64,000 nt of DNA from Rariglobus sp967755175 (GTDB taxonomy: Bacteria > Verrucomicrobiota > Verrucomicrobiia > Opitutales > Opitutaceae). Position numbers and translations under genes: made by a program. Below the pieces are notes generated by a model. It saw only the letters and a program-made list of their open reading frames with translations, did not search any database and had not been told where the DNA came from. The DNA lies in the NCBI GenBank assembly GCA_967755175.1, contig CBRAFO010000003.1:45933-109932 (forward strand), given 5' to 3'. This document shows, piece by piece, positions 24,970 through 34,321 of the stretch; the first letter of the stretch is position 1, and each line of letters begins with the position of its first letter.

Positions 24970-26019
24970 TTACGGGGTGAAATCGGGGAATAGGTAGCGG
25001 CTCTGGTATCGAGGCGTCTGCATGTGGATACTGACCGGAGCGACTCCTCCGTAGAGGAACGGAAGTTGGGTGCTGTCGGGGTTGAGGTTGTCGTAGGCGT
25101 GATACCACGAGCCCACGCCGTTAAACTTGGTTGTCTGAGCGTAGAGTGAAGGTTGGACGCCTGGCTTAGTCACCACATTGAAGGTCGTGTAGCCGGTCGC
25201 GCGCATGCCCCAGATGTTGCGGCTGACGTTGTAGTCCACTCCCGGCTGGGCCAAGGTTTGGGCTGCGGTGGTGAGCAGGTATTTCGGATCCTCGTAGAAG
25301 GCGGAGGCGAACGAGAGCGTGAAGGCGCAGGTCACGGAGCCCGAGGCCTTGGAAATTTTCCCGTTACTGTAGGTCTCGGAGTAGTTGCCGACGTATTTAC
25401 CCAGCGTGAGGACAAGGCCGGTGTTGATGCTGTCGATCTGAGGCCCGGTGCTCAACTCGCTTGTGATGTCGCCGGTGTCGGGGTCGACCACGGGCGTCAC
25501 TATGCTGGTATCGTAAATAGGGGCAGTCTCCACGGGGCTCAGGTAGGACGTCATGGGGCCGAATTTCACGAGGCGGTCAATGCGGGTGAGGTAGATGGCG
25601 TAGGGAGTGGTGGCGAGACCGTCCACGGAGTATTGTGCATTTCGCACCGCGGTGAGCTCCCAGTTATCGGCGAGCTGTTTCTTGTCGATGGTGCCATTTT
25701 CCACCAGCATGCGTAGCAGGTGTTTGATGAAGAACGCTTGGGTGCCGTTGCCTTTAGGGTAAACGAAGGGGGCGCCCACCTCCGTTGTGACGCGAGGGGC
25801 CGGCAAGAGCTGGGATGGATCTAATACGCCATCAAGAGAAGGTGCGGCCTTACTGGCAGGGATCGCTGGATTGGAGACTCCGGTGATCTGGAAGTTCCAG
25901 AGGATCGTGATGGGGGTTGTTTCTAAATAGGGAGTGACGGTGGGTGCGGCGGCGGCGAGGATGGTCCCGCCGAACGCGAGCAGGCCGGACAGCAGGGGGA
26001 GGCGAAGTGAAAGTTTCAT
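24970..26019 (-). CDS. Secreted protein of unknown function (paralogue A)
   Basis: 349-residue exported protein. Signal peptide about residues 1-24 (MKLSLRLPLLSGLLAFGGTILAAAA). No known family recognised. A central region WELTAVRNAQYSVDGLATTPYAIYLTRID resembles WSLKAVRNAPADLAFVTADFSIYAVN in the gene just upstream (26069-26974), and both carry a preceding helix that ends in a small turn (ENGTI / TSGGIM) and finish with a VSI.. segment and Tyr/Pro-rich tail. The two genes are 49 nt apart on the same strand. They may form a two-component cell-surface or matrix system; this is a guess. Confidence 0.75.
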   Translation of the reverse strand: MKLSLRLPLLSGLLAFGGTILAAAAPTVTPYLETTPITILWNFQITGVSNPAIPASKAAPSLDGVLDPSQLLPAPRVTTEVGAPFVYPKGNGTQAFFIKHLLRMLVENGTIDKKQLADNWELTAVRNAQYSVDGLATTPYAIYLTRIDRLVKFGPMTSYLSPVETAPIYDTSIVTPVVDPDTGDITSELSTGPQIDSINTGLVLTLGKYVGNYSETYSNGKISKASGSVTCAFTLSFASAFYEDPKYLLTTAAQTLAQPGVDYNVSRNIWGMRATGYTTFNVVTKPGVQPSLYAQTTKFNGVGSWYHAYDNLNPDSTQLPFLYGGVAPVSIHMQTPRYQSRYLFPDFTP

Positions 26020-26068
26020 GATCTACGGTAAGGAATTGATGAACAAGATTCAGGAGCGGGATCGGAGA

Positions 26069-26974
26069 TCAGGGCTGATAGGGGTAAACTGGCACATCGG
26101 GATACAGGGATGCATCGACCAAGATCGGCGCGCCGACGGTGATGCCAATGGAGACAAGCCCGCTGGCAGGCACCGGCGTGTCCGAAGTGGACTGAACCAC
26201 CGGCGTGGCGTTCAGGTTACTGAGCGGAACCGTGCTTGTGCTAGTGGTCTTGGTGGAGGTGGCCGTAAACTCACCGGTGGCGGTGACGTTAAGCGATTTG
26301 ATCGCGTAATAGAGAATGTCCGCCACGTCGCTTAGCGCGAACGAGATGGTGGACAGGCCTTCGCTATGCATACTGTCCAGAGCATAGCTCACGGAAACCT
26401 GCGTAGTCACCTTGTCAGTGCCAACTGTGGCTGACGTGGGAGTCGAAGTGGAGATAAACGTCGGCTGGTAATCGTAACCAACATGGTTACTCACGGTGCC
26501 CGTCGAGCTGAGGATATATTGGCCTTGGTATTTTTCCGTGTATTTTTGAACCGAGGAGTAGGCGATCGCGTTGAATTTCGAGGACGGAACAAGCACGCGA
26601 GTGCCTGGACTGGAGGGGTAGGTGGGATTGACGGCGTAGATGCTGAAGTCGGCGGTGACAAACGCCAGATCGGCGGGCGCATTGCGGACGGCCTTCAGGC
26701 TCCATCCTAGAGTTGGAGCACCAAGGGGCATGATGCCGCCGCTCGTGAAGAGCTCTTTTATAATGTCCGCCTGGAGGATGCGCGTGGTGGTGGTCGCGGT
26801 TTTTTTGGTCTCGTTGCCAGTCGTGCCGGTGGTGGTGGTAGTCGCGGTCGTGAACGTGACCGACAAGGTCACGGGCGCTTCGGTCAACAGCTCGATGTCC
26901 TGTGCGGCCACAGGAAGTGAGAGCAACGTGCCGAAACCGAAAACAGCAAACAGGTGGTAGTGGCGGATGTGCAT
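26069..26974 (-). CDS. Secreted protein of unknown function (paralogue B)
   Basis: 301-residue exported protein, diverged relative of the next gene (24970-26019). Signal peptide about residues 1-24 (MHIRHYHLFAVFGFGTLLSLPVAAQ). The mature N-terminus is very rich in Thr (repeats of TTTT around residues 43-66), then the shared W.L.AVRNA segment. The C-terminal half is Ser/Thr-rich and ends LYPDVPVYPYQP. No cysteine pattern or enzyme motif is visible. Likely the first gene of a two-gene operon; terminator at 24917-24947. Confidence 0.72.
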   Translation of the reverse strand: MHIRHYHLFAVFGFGTLLSLPVAAQDIELLTEAPVTLSVTFTTATTTTTGTTGNETKKTATTTTRILQADIIKELFTSGGIMPLGAPTLGWSLKAVRNAPADLAFVTADFSIYAVNPTYPSSPGTRVLVPSSKFNAIAYSSVQKYTEKYQGQYILSSTGTVSNHVGYDYQPTFISTSTPTSATVGTDKVTTQVSVSYALDSMHSEGLSTISFALSDVADILYYAIKSLNVTATGEFTATSTKTTSTSTVPLSNLNATPVVQSTSDTPVPASGLVSIGITVGAPILVDASLYPDVPVYPYQP

Positions 26975-27073
26975 GGGATGATGATAATTCTTAGTAACTC
27001 CGTAAGTTATGGTTTTGCTGCAAATAAGGCCAAGTCAAATGCAGGGTTGTTGCTATCAATGATGCGTAAAAAA

Positions 27074-27601
27074 TCAGGGAGCTTTGGGGGCATCCGCCGG
27101 TGCTGGAATGGGCATTGTCGGCAGTTTGAGAAACGAGATCGCTTCCTTAATCGCCTCGGTTTCCTCCTCGCCGTGGTTTTGTTGAAGTGCGGATTCCAAA
27201 TAGGAAGCCGCAGAGGCGTCGCCGATTTGAACGAGTGCCATGCGAGCGGCGGTGCGCACGGTGTCGTCGGTGTGGTTCAGATAGACGGCGATGGCAGGAA
27301 TATTTTTTACATCGTAGGTGTCGGCGAGTTGTTGGATGGACTGGCGCTCGGCCTGATGCGGAAACACCTCGGGAATCGGCTGCCCCTTGGGGACCTTGAG
27401 TCGTCCGCGCTTGAGCTGGCGGGGTGCGTTCGCCGTGTCGGCCGTGTCGGCCGTCGCCGGTTCGGACGTCGATGAAGGCGCAACGACGGTGGGGAATGCC
27501 CGTGAGGTTTCCTTTTGGGGGGCGGCGGGGCGAACCAGCACATAGACCGCGCTGATCGAGACCAGCACCGCAATGACGGCGACGAAACGAAGACGAGTCA
27601 T
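27074..27601 (-). CDS. Membrane-anchored protein with HEAT-like repeat
   Basis: 175-residue protein with an N-terminal hydrophobic helix (MTRLRFVAVIAVLVSISAVYVLVR, anchor or signal), a low-complexity Ala/Thr linker and a C-terminal helical unit: QSIQQLADTYDVKNIPAIAVYLNHTDDTVRTAARMALVQIGDASAASYLESALQQ. That unit matches the HEAT/PBS-lyase type repeat (conserved D..VR..A..AL..IGD). It then ends in a Pro/Ala tail. Function unknown; such repeats usually bind other proteins. It sits between the secreted pair and recD2. Confidence 0.72.
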   Translation of the reverse strand: MTRLRFVAVIAVLVSISAVYVLVRPAAPQKETSRAFPTVVAPSSTSEPATADTADTANAPRQLKRGRLKVPKGQPIPEVFPHQAERQSIQQLADTYDVKNIPAIAVYLNHTDDTVRTAARMALVQIGDASAASYLESALQQNHGEEETEAIKEAISFLKLPTMPIPAPADAPKAP

Positions 27602-27657
27602 GACGCGACATACCGAAGCAGCGCATGCCAAGACGCAAGGCTGGGCACGGCGCGGAG

Positions 27658-29886
27658 TTAACTCGTCTGTGTCGCGATCTTTTCGCGGAGGTGGGTGGTG
27701 CGCAGCTTGGCGTCGTTGGCGCGCACGGCCATACCGTAGGCGGCGGGTTCGCCCACGATGAAGACCTTTTTCTTTCCGCGGGTAATCGCGGTGTAGAGCA
27801 GGTTGCGCTGGAGCATCATGAAGTGCGCCTTGAGGAGCGGCACGATCACCACGGGGTATTCGCTGCCTTGTGACTTGTGGATGCTGATGGCGTAGGCGGG
27901 GGCGAGGGTGCCGAATTCTCCGCGATCAAACGTGTGCGTGTCGCCGTCGAATTTCGCGGTGAGCGTGCCGGCCTCGGTGTCCACGGAGGCGATCACGCCG
28001 ATGTCTCCGTTGAAGAGGTTTTTGTCGTAGTTGTTTTTGAGCTGAATGACTTTGTCGCCCGGGCGGTATTCGCCGTGCGGCCCGCGCAGTCCCTTGGCGT
28101 GCGGGTTGAGCGCGGCCTGGAGCTGGACGTTGAAATTGCCCACTCCGGCGGTGCCTTTGTGCATGGGCGCGAGGATCTGCACGTCGTTGATCGGGTTGAA
28201 CCAGTGATAGTGCTGCGGGATGAACTCGGTGCAGAGCTGGATGGTTTTGCGCACGCAGTCTTCGGCGGAGTCGGCGACGATAAACGTCAGGTCGCTCCAC
28301 GCCTGCGCGGCGGCGACTTCGTTGACGGATGGAGGGAGGTTGGGCTCGCCGGCGTTGATGGCGTGCGCAGTCGTGACGATCTGGCTCTGGCCCTTCTGGC
28401 GGTAGATAACGTTGAGGCGCGTGACGGGCACCTGGCCCGTGGCGATCAGGTCTTTGAGGACGTTGCCGGCGCCGACGGACGGGAGCTGGTCGATGTCGCC
28501 CACGAGCAGGAGGTGGGCGCGGGACGGCACGGCTTGGAGAAGCGCGGCGGCGAGGCGGGTGTCGAGCATCGAGGCTTCGTCCACGACGAGGAAATCGGTG
28601 GCGAGCGGCTGGTGCTCGTTGGCCACGAAACCGCCTTTGGCGGGATCGTATTTGAGTAGGCGGTGAATGGTGGACGCGAAACCGCCAGTGGTCTCGGCCA
28701 GGCGTTGCGCGGCGCGACCAGTGGGCGCCGCGAGGTGAACGCGCACCTTCTTGGCCTTCAGAATATCGACCAGCGCGCGGAGGATGGTCGTCTTCCCGGT
28801 TCCGGGTCCACCGGTGAGAATCGATATCTTGGATACGAGGGCGTTTTTCAGGCCGGCGCGTTGAAGCTCGGCGAATTCGAAGCCGGCTTTTTGCTGGGCC
28901 CATTCGACGGCGGCGTCGGTCTTGATGGGCGGGAGGCCGCTGCCGATTTTTCCGAGGCGGATGACGGTGGCGGCGATCTTTTCCTCGGCACGGTCGAGCA
29001 CGGGTAACTGGATCAGCGCGGAGCCGGGGAGAGGGTTGTCCACGCCGGCGGGCGGGTGGCGGACGAGCTGGCGGGATTCGACGAGAGCGTTGATGCGGGC
29101 TTCGAGAAAACGGCTCTCGGTTTCGAGCAACGGCGCAGCGTAGTCGATGAGGTCGGCTTCCTTGAGCGCGGTGTGGCCTTCCTCTTGAAGGGAGTCCATC
29201 GCGTAGAGCAGGCCGGCGTCGAGGCGGGGAGGGGCGTCGTTGGCGTAGCCGAGATTGATGGCGATGCGGTCGGCGGTCTTGAAGCCGATGCCGTCGATCT
29301 CGCGGGCAACTTTGTAGGGTTCGGTGGTGAGGATGCGTTGGGCGTCGGCACCGTATTTGTTGACCAACTTCACGCACTGGCCGGTGGTGACGCCGTAGGT
29401 CTGGAGGAAAATGTAGAGCTCGCGGAAGGCGCGTTGGTCGTCCCAAGCCTTCTTGATGGCGGTGGCGCGCTTTTTACCGATGCCGGGGACGTCGCGAAGT
29501 TTGCCCGACTCTTCGCTGAGCACGCGGAAGGTGGACGTGCCGAACGCGTCCACGATCTTGTTGGCGTAAACCTTGCCGATGCCCTCGACGAGGCCGCTGC
29601 CAAGGTATTTGCGGATGCCATACACGCTGGAGGGCAGCTCGGAGCGGAAGCCCTCGATTTTGAACTGGTCGCCGTGCTGGGCGTGTTTGGTCCACGTGCC
29701 GCGCAGGTGGAGGGTTTCGCCGCATTGGACACCGGGGAGCGCGCCGGTGATGGTGACTTTGGCGTCCTTGCCCTCGGCGGAGTCGGGGCGGAACTCCGCG
29801 ATAGTGTAGTGGTTCTCCTCGTTGAAGAAGATGATGCGTTCGAGAACGCCGGTCAGGGTGTCAGAATGGGCGGGAGCGGCGCTCAC
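27658..29886 (-). CDS. recD2: RecD2-type 5'-3' DNA helicase
   Basis: 742-residue SF1B helicase acting without RecBC. The N-terminal part holds an OB-like region and helix-hairpin-helix motifs (PGIGKKRATAIKKAW, EIDGIGFKTADRIA) typical of RecD2. Helicase motifs: Walker A GGPGTGKTTIL, motif II VVDEASMLD, motif III VGDIDQLPSVGAGNVL, motif IV region NVIYRQKG, and motif VI YTAITRGKKKV. The GTG start at 29886 overlaps the TGA of the upstream HAD gene by 4 nt (GTGA), so the two are translationally coupled. RecD2 proteins are linked to DNA repair. Confidence 0.95.
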   Translation of the reverse strand: MSAAPAHSDTLTGVLERIIFFNEENHYTIAEFRPDSAEGKDAKVTITGALPGVQCGETLHLRGTWTKHAQHGDQFKIEGFRSELPSSVYGIRKYLGSGLVEGIGKVYANKIVDAFGTSTFRVLSEESGKLRDVPGIGKKRATAIKKAWDDQRAFRELYIFLQTYGVTTGQCVKLVNKYGADAQRILTTEPYKVAREIDGIGFKTADRIAINLGYANDAPPRLDAGLLYAMDSLQEEGHTALKEADLIDYAAPLLETESRFLEARINALVESRQLVRHPPAGVDNPLPGSALIQLPVLDRAEEKIAATVIRLGKIGSGLPPIKTDAAVEWAQQKAGFEFAELQRAGLKNALVSKISILTGGPGTGKTTILRALVDILKAKKVRVHLAAPTGRAAQRLAETTGGFASTIHRLLKYDPAKGGFVANEHQPLATDFLVVDEASMLDTRLAAALLQAVPSRAHLLLVGDIDQLPSVGAGNVLKDLIATGQVPVTRLNVIYRQKGQSQIVTTAHAINAGEPNLPPSVNEVAAAQAWSDLTFIVADSAEDCVRKTIQLCTEFIPQHYHWFNPINDVQILAPMHKGTAGVGNFNVQLQAALNPHAKGLRGPHGEYRPGDKVIQLKNNYDKNLFNGDIGVIASVDTEAGTLTAKFDGDTHTFDRGEFGTLAPAYAISIHKSQGSEYPVVIVPLLKAHFMMLQRNLLYTAITRGKKKVFIVGEPAAYGMAVRANDAKLRTTHLREKIATQTS

Positions 29887-30530
29887 GGGGTGGAAAACTC
29901 GACCGCGCCGAGCGTGGTGAGGTCGTCGTAGATCGCCTCCGCACCCGCCGCGAGCAACTCCTCGGCCGTGTGCGTGCCGGTGGTGACGCCGAAGCAGGGG
30001 AAGCCGGCGTTCTTCGCGGCTTGCACGTCCCACGGCGAGTCGCCCACGAGGCAGGTGGTGGTGGCATCGGCACCGAGGGCTTTTAGGGCGTGCGCGGTGA
30101 ACTCGGGCGCGGGTTTGAGCCACGGGGTGTCTTTAGCGCCGAACACGGCGCGCAAGTGGGGCGTGAAGCCGAGGTGCGCGCAGACTTCGCGGGCGGAAAC
30201 GCCAAACTTGTTGGTGAAGACCGCGCAGGCGACGCCGCGGACCTGGAGTTTTTCTAGCAATGCGAGCGCGCCGGGCATGGGTTCGGCACCCGTGAGCATG
30301 GTGGCGTCCCAGAACGGGCGGTAATGCGAAAGAGCTTCGTCGAGGCGCGAGGACGGGACGAAGTTGAGCATGGCGTTCTCCAGGCCGCCGCCGATGGCGC
30401 GTTTCACCTGCTGATAGGTGGGCGCCGGAAGCCCGAGTTGCGGCAGCGCGTGCGCGTAGCTGCGGTGGATCGCGGGCAGGTGATCCATCAAGGTTCCGTC
30501 CAAATCGAAAAGCACGGTGCGAAAACGCAT
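29883..30530 (-). CDS. HAD-family phosphatase, phosphoglycolate phosphatase-like
   Basis: 215-residue haloacid dehalogenase hydrolase. Motif I is FDLDGTLMD near the N-terminus with the nucleophilic Asp, motif II is FTNK, motif III Lys is in WLKPAPE, and motif IV is GDSPWD. The cap domain sits after motif I, as in Gph. It probably dephosphorylates a small sugar phosphate such as 2-phosphoglycolate, a by-product of oxidised DNA ends, which would fit coupling with recD2. Substrate is inferred. It is divergent from the Mla operon. Confidence 0.9.
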   Translation of the reverse strand: MRFRTVLFDLDGTLMDHLPAIHRSYAHALPQLGLPAPTYQQVKRAIGGGLENAMLNFVPSSRLDEALSHYRPFWDATMLTGAEPMPGALALLEKLQVRGVACAVFTNKFGVSAREVCAHLGFTPHLRAVFGAKDTPWLKPAPEFTAHALKALGADATTTCLVGDSPWDVQAAKNAGFPCFGVTTGTHTAEELLAAGAEAIYDDLTTLGAVEFSTP

Positions 30531-30615
30531 TCGGGCAGACTACGCGGCGAGAGTTTGCGCGAACGATACAAAATTTTCGTTCCTTCCGCCCGTGGCTGCG
30601 GTCAACTTGCCTACA

Positions 30616-31746
30616 ATGTCAGCGCCGATCCCTCTCCCGACCGAAACCCGCGTGCTACTCCGCACCGAGGGGGACTGGCTGCTCGTCGAGTTGCAAGGCG
30701 CGTGGCGCATCACGGAGACGCGGCCGTCTTGGCCGGCCTTGGTCGCCGAGGGTGATCCGATCCGCGTGAAGCTCGTGTGGGGTCGGTTGGCGGATTGGGA
30801 TAGCGCGTTGTTGCTGTTCGTCTTTGAGGTGCGCCAGTGGTGTTTGACCAAGAATATTTACTGCGATCTCTCCGCTTTGCCGGAGGCGTTGCAAAAGCTC
30901 CTGCGTCAACTCGTGGTGGTGAACGAGACGCCGATGGCCATGGATCGGTCGCGGAACTTTCTCACCATGGTGGGCCTCGCCGCGCAGGACGTGTGGGCGA
31001 AGACCAAGGAGATCGCGACGTTCGTGGGCGAGTGCGTGATCAGCGCGAGCGCCTTGCTGAAAAACCCCCAGAAATTCCGCTGGCGCGACTGTCTCGACGA
31101 GATGCAGCAATGCGGCGCGATGGCCCTGCCCATCGTGAGCCTTATCAGTCTGTTGGTCGGTATCATCATGGCCTATCAATCGGCCGTGCTGATGCGCCAG
31201 TTCGGCGCCGATATCTACGTGGCCGACGCGGTGGGCCTCGTCATGGTGCGCGAGATGGGCGCGATGATGACCGCGATCATCCTCGCCGGTCGCACGGGCG
31301 CGGCGTTCGCGGCGACGTTGGGCAACATGAAGGCGGGCGAAGAGATCGACGCGCTCCAGACGCTCGGTATCCGTCCGGTGGATTTTTTGGTGATGCCGCG
31401 CCTCGTGGCGTTGGGCGTGATGCTGCCGCTGCTGGCACTCTATGCGAACGGGCTCGGCATTTTCGGCGGCATGTTGGTTTCGCGCGGCCTGCTCAACATC
31501 CCGCCCGCCGCGTATTGGGTCGAGACGCTGACCGCGGTTGATCTGTCGGACATTACCACAGGGCTCATCAAGGCGGTGTTTTTTGGCGTGTTGGTTGGCC
31601 TCGCGGGCTGCCATCGCGGTCTGCGCGCCGAGCGCAGTGCGGCGGGCGTCGGTCGGGCGACCACCTCGGCGGTGGTGATGGGCCTACTGTTGATCATCGT
31701 GGCCGACGCATTGTTCGCGGTGATCTTTAACATTCTCGGTTGGTGA
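30616..31746 (+). CDS. mlaE: Mla-type phospholipid ABC permease with STAS-like N-terminus
   Basis: 376-residue inner-membrane permease. The first 110 residues form a STAS-like domain (LLVELQGAWRITETRPSW, then KNIYCDLSALPEALQKLL), which in E. coli is the separate MlaB. The rest is MlaE: PIVSLISLLVGIIMAYQSAVLMRQFGADIYVADAVGLVMVREMGAMMTAIILAGRTGAAFAA and MKAGEEIDALQTLGI are strong family signatures. It moves lipids between inner membrane and an MCE partner to keep outer-membrane asymmetry. First gene of a four-gene operon; ATG 30616 chosen, since the upstream in-frame stretch overlaps the divergent HAD gene. Confidence 0.95.
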   Translation: MSAPIPLPTETRVLLRTEGDWLLVELQGAWRITETRPSWPALVAEGDPIRVKLVWGRLADWDSALLLFVFEVRQWCLTKNIYCDLSALPEALQKLLRQLVVVNETPMAMDRSRNFLTMVGLAAQDVWAKTKEIATFVGECVISASALLKNPQKFRWRDCLDEMQQCGAMALPIVSLISLLVGIIMAYQSAVLMRQFGADIYVADAVGLVMVREMGAMMTAIILAGRTGAAFAATLGNMKAGEEIDALQTLGIRPVDFLVMPRLVALGVMLPLLALYANGLGIFGGMLVSRGLLNIPPAAYWVETLTAVDLSDITTGLIKAVFFGVLVGLAGCHRGLRAERSAAGVGRATTSAVVMGLLLIIVADALFAVIFNILGW

Positions 31747-31756
31747 ACGCCTGCGC

Positions 31757-32557
31757 ATGAACATCCACGAGCCCAACGTTCCTGCCCTTGATGTCGCCGA
31801 CCTGGAGTGCGGCTACCAAAGCAACGTGCTCCTCAAGGACATCTCGTTTCAAGTGAAGCGCGGGGAGATCTTTTTCATCATCGGCGGGTCTGGCTGCGGC
31901 AAGAGCACACTGCTTCGCCACATCGTGGGCCTGAACGCGCCGACTGCGGGCCAGGTGCGCTTCTTCGGCGAATGCTTCAACGCGGCCGCCGACCATCGCC
32001 AGCGAGAGATGCTCAAGCGTATCGGTGTGCTTTACCAAGGCGGTGCGTTGTGGAGCTCCCTCAACCTGCTGGAAAACGTGATGCTCCCGCTGGAGGAATA
32101 CACACCGCTCAACTTCGCCGAGCGCGCCGAGCTGGCCTGCATGAAACTCGCCCAAGTCGGCCTTTCTGGATACGACGCGTATTATCCATCCGAGATCAGC
32201 GGTGGCATGAAGAAGCGTGCCGGCCTCGCCCGGGCGCTCGCGCTCGATCCGGCGATCGTTTTCTTCGACGAACCCTCCGCTGGCCTCGACCCGCTGACCT
32301 CCCGCCGTCTTGACGAATTGATCGTCAACCTGCGCGACTTGCTCGGCATGACGTGCGTGGTGGTGTCGCACGAGTTGGCGTCGATCTTCGGCATCGCGGA
32401 CCGGGTCATCATGCTCGACAAGCAGTCCAAGGGCATCATCGCCGAGGGCGACCCGCGCGTGCTGCTCACTGACAGCAAAGATGCACGAGTGCGTGAATTC
32501 CTCGGGCGTGGCGAAGACGCCGCAGCCGCAGCCCACGCCAACCCGCCTTCCTCTTGA
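31757..32557 (+). CDS. mlaF: Mla-type ABC transporter ATPase
   Basis: 266-residue ATPase powering the Mla permease. Walker A GGSGCGKSTLLRH, Q-loop YQGGALWSSL, signature SGGMKKRAGLARALALDP, Walker B IVFFDEPSAGLDP and the switch His in VVSHEL are all present. MlaF-like features include SSLNLLENVMLPLEE and the C-terminal GIIAEGDP. Starts 10 nt after the permease stop. Confidence 0.95.
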   Translation: MNIHEPNVPALDVADLECGYQSNVLLKDISFQVKRGEIFFIIGGSGCGKSTLLRHIVGLNAPTAGQVRFFGECFNAAADHRQREMLKRIGVLYQGGALWSSLNLLENVMLPLEEYTPLNFAERAELACMKLAQVGLSGYDAYYPSEISGGMKKRAGLARALALDPAIVFFDEPSAGLDPLTSRRLDELIVNLRDLLGMTCVVVSHELASIFGIADRVIMLDKQSKGIIAEGDPRVLLTDSKDARVREFLGRGEDAAAAAHANPPSS

Positions 32558-32594
32558 ATCCGCTCCTACAACCGAGCTTCGATCCTCTATTCCT

Positions 32595-33614
32595 GTGAAA
32601 ACCAAAGTAAGTCCCGCCGTCGTCGGTTTGTTTGTCCTCGGCGCGCTCGTCCTCGGCCTCGTCGCGTTGTTCTCGTTTGGCGGCATCAACTTCTTCTCCA
32701 AGCCCGAGCGCTTCGTCGTGTATTTCGATGAATCCATCCACGGCCTCGACCTCGGTTCGCCGGTCAAGTTGCGCGGCGTGCGCGTCGGCCGTGTGGTTAA
32801 CATCAGTCTCCGTTACGTGCCGGCCAGCAACCATTCGGTCGTCGCGGTCGCCTGCGAACTCAACCGCAACCTCATCAGCGATGAAAAAGGACAGGTGATC
32901 GATGTGACGGAGCCCGGAAAACTGCAGGGCTTGGTGGATCGTGGACTCCGTGCGCAACTCGGAGTGATCGGCCTCGCGACCGGCCTACTTTACGTAGAGC
33001 TGGATTTTGTCGATCCCCACACCTACCCGGCGAATCCGCGCACCGATTTGGTTTCGCAGTATGTGGAAATGCCCGCCGTGCCTTCGGCGATTTCCGAGTT
33101 CCAAGCCAACCTCACGGAGATTCTTAATGACGTGAAAAAAATCGATTTCGCCGGCCTCTCCCGCGAGGTGGAGGGCTTGATCGTCGATGTTCGCAAAAAG
33201 ATCAACGCGATGGACACTGGGGCGCTCGCTGCGGAGTGGATCAAGGCGGGCGCATCCGTCCGCGAACTCGCCTCCTCTCCCGAGCTGAAGCAGACGTTCG
33301 TCAGCCTCAGTGCCGCGTCGCAGAAGCTCGACGCGATCCTCGCCGACTACGCCAAGAACGGTCCGACCGGCGCGAGTCTTGCCCAGACGATCGAGGACAT
33401 GAAAGGCACGATCAACGCGTTTAACACGACCGCCGCCACCGCGCAGAAGTTCATCAATGCGCAGCAGAACCTCGGCGACGACGCCTCGCAGGCGCTCACC
33501 AAACTCGGTGATGCCGCCGCCGCCGTGCGCGAGCTGGCCGACTTCCTCGAACGCAACCCGAGCGCGCTCCTCACCGGCCGCAAGCAGCCACAACCCGCGC
33601 AGCCCGCCAAGTGA
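32595..33614 (+). CDS. mlaD: MCE-domain lipid-binding protein
   Basis: 339-residue periplasmic protein anchored by an N-terminal helix (about 9-31, GLFVLGALVLGLVALFSFG). The MCE domain follows (FVVYFDESIHGLDLGSPVKLRGVRVGRVVNI, about 45-130). The remainder is a long helical region that may form the tunnel wall or reach the outer membrane, and it ends in a Gln/Pro tail. A GTG at 32595 gives a normal cytoplasmic N-terminus (VKTKVSP); an in-frame ATG at 32481 would overlap mlaF by 77 nt. Third gene of the Mla operon. Confidence 0.9.
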   Translation: MKTKVSPAVVGLFVLGALVLGLVALFSFGGINFFSKPERFVVYFDESIHGLDLGSPVKLRGVRVGRVVNISLRYVPASNHSVVAVACELNRNLISDEKGQVIDVTEPGKLQGLVDRGLRAQLGVIGLATGLLYVELDFVDPHTYPANPRTDLVSQYVEMPAVPSAISEFQANLTEILNDVKKIDFAGLSREVEGLIVDVRKKINAMDTGALAAEWIKAGASVRELASSPELKQTFVSLSAASQKLDAILADYAKNGPTGASLAQTIEDMKGTINAFNTTAATAQKFINAQQNLGDDASQALTKLGDAAAAVRELADFLERNPSALLTGRKQPQPAQPAK

Positions 33615-33640
33615 CCTCAACGCAACGATCCTCCGCCGCC

Positions 33641-34285
33641 ATGAATCTCCACGCACTCGTTTCTCGCTCCCTCCTTCTGGTCTCGGCCCTCGGGCTCCTG
33701 CTCACGACCGGCTGCTCGTTACTGCCAGAGCCGAAGGCCGATCCCACGCGTTATTATGTGCTCACCGGTCCGGCCGCCGCGTCGAACGAATCAGCCGAGC
33801 CGGCCAAGGCTGCGGGCGCGCTGGTGCTCGGGCTGAAACGCATTGAGATCGCGCCGTATTTGAACGGTAAGGAGATGGTCGTGCGTGAGCAGGGCAACGA
33901 AATCACCTACAACAGTTTTTCGCGTTGGGCCGAGCCGCTGGCGACGAGCATCAATCGCGCGCTGGTCGATAGCCTCGCTCATTCCGGCAAGGTGCGGCGG
34001 GTGTATTCGCAACCGTTCCCGTTTGAGGTGGAGCGCGACTACGACGTGAGCATCCGCGTGCTGCGTTGCGAAGGTGAACGCACCGACGACAAAGCCACCG
34101 TTAGTTTTTCAGCGGAGGTCGAGGTGACCGAAGCCAAGGCGGGAGGCGCGGTGGTGTTGCGCAAGGTCTTCACGGCGCCCGCAGCGGCGTGGGACGGAAA
34201 AGATTTCAGTAAGCTAGCCTCCGCATTGAGCGACGATATCAGCGCGCTCGGCGCCGACCTGATCACGACGCTGCCGGCGAAGTGA
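33641..34285 (+). CDS. ABC-type transport auxiliary lipoprotein (PqiC/DUF330 type)
   Basis: 214-residue lipoprotein. The signal peptide ends in lipobox LLTTGC (Cys near residue 25). The mature part matches the PqiC/LetC-like family: RYYVLTGP, then LGLKRIEIAPYLNGKEMVVREQGNEITYNSFSRWAEPLATSINRALVDSLAHS and a Thr-rich second half ending DISALGADLITTLPAK. Such lipoproteins sit in the outer membrane at the far end of MCE systems. Its place as last gene of the operon fits. A GTG 10 codons upstream (33611) overlaps mlaD; ATG 33641 is preferred. Confidence 0.88.
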   Translation: MNLHALVSRSLLLVSALGLLLTTGCSLLPEPKADPTRYYVLTGPAAASNESAEPAKAAGALVLGLKRIEIAPYLNGKEMVVREQGNEITYNSFSRWAEPLATSINRALVDSLAHSGKVRRVYSQPFPFEVERDYDVSIRVLRCEGERTDDKATVSFSAEVEVTEAKAGGAVVLRKVFTAPAAAWDGKDFSKLASALSDDISALGADLITTLPAK

Positions 34286-34321
34286 GTGTGTAGCGGCGAG
34301 TGGGCGGGACGGGTGGACACG

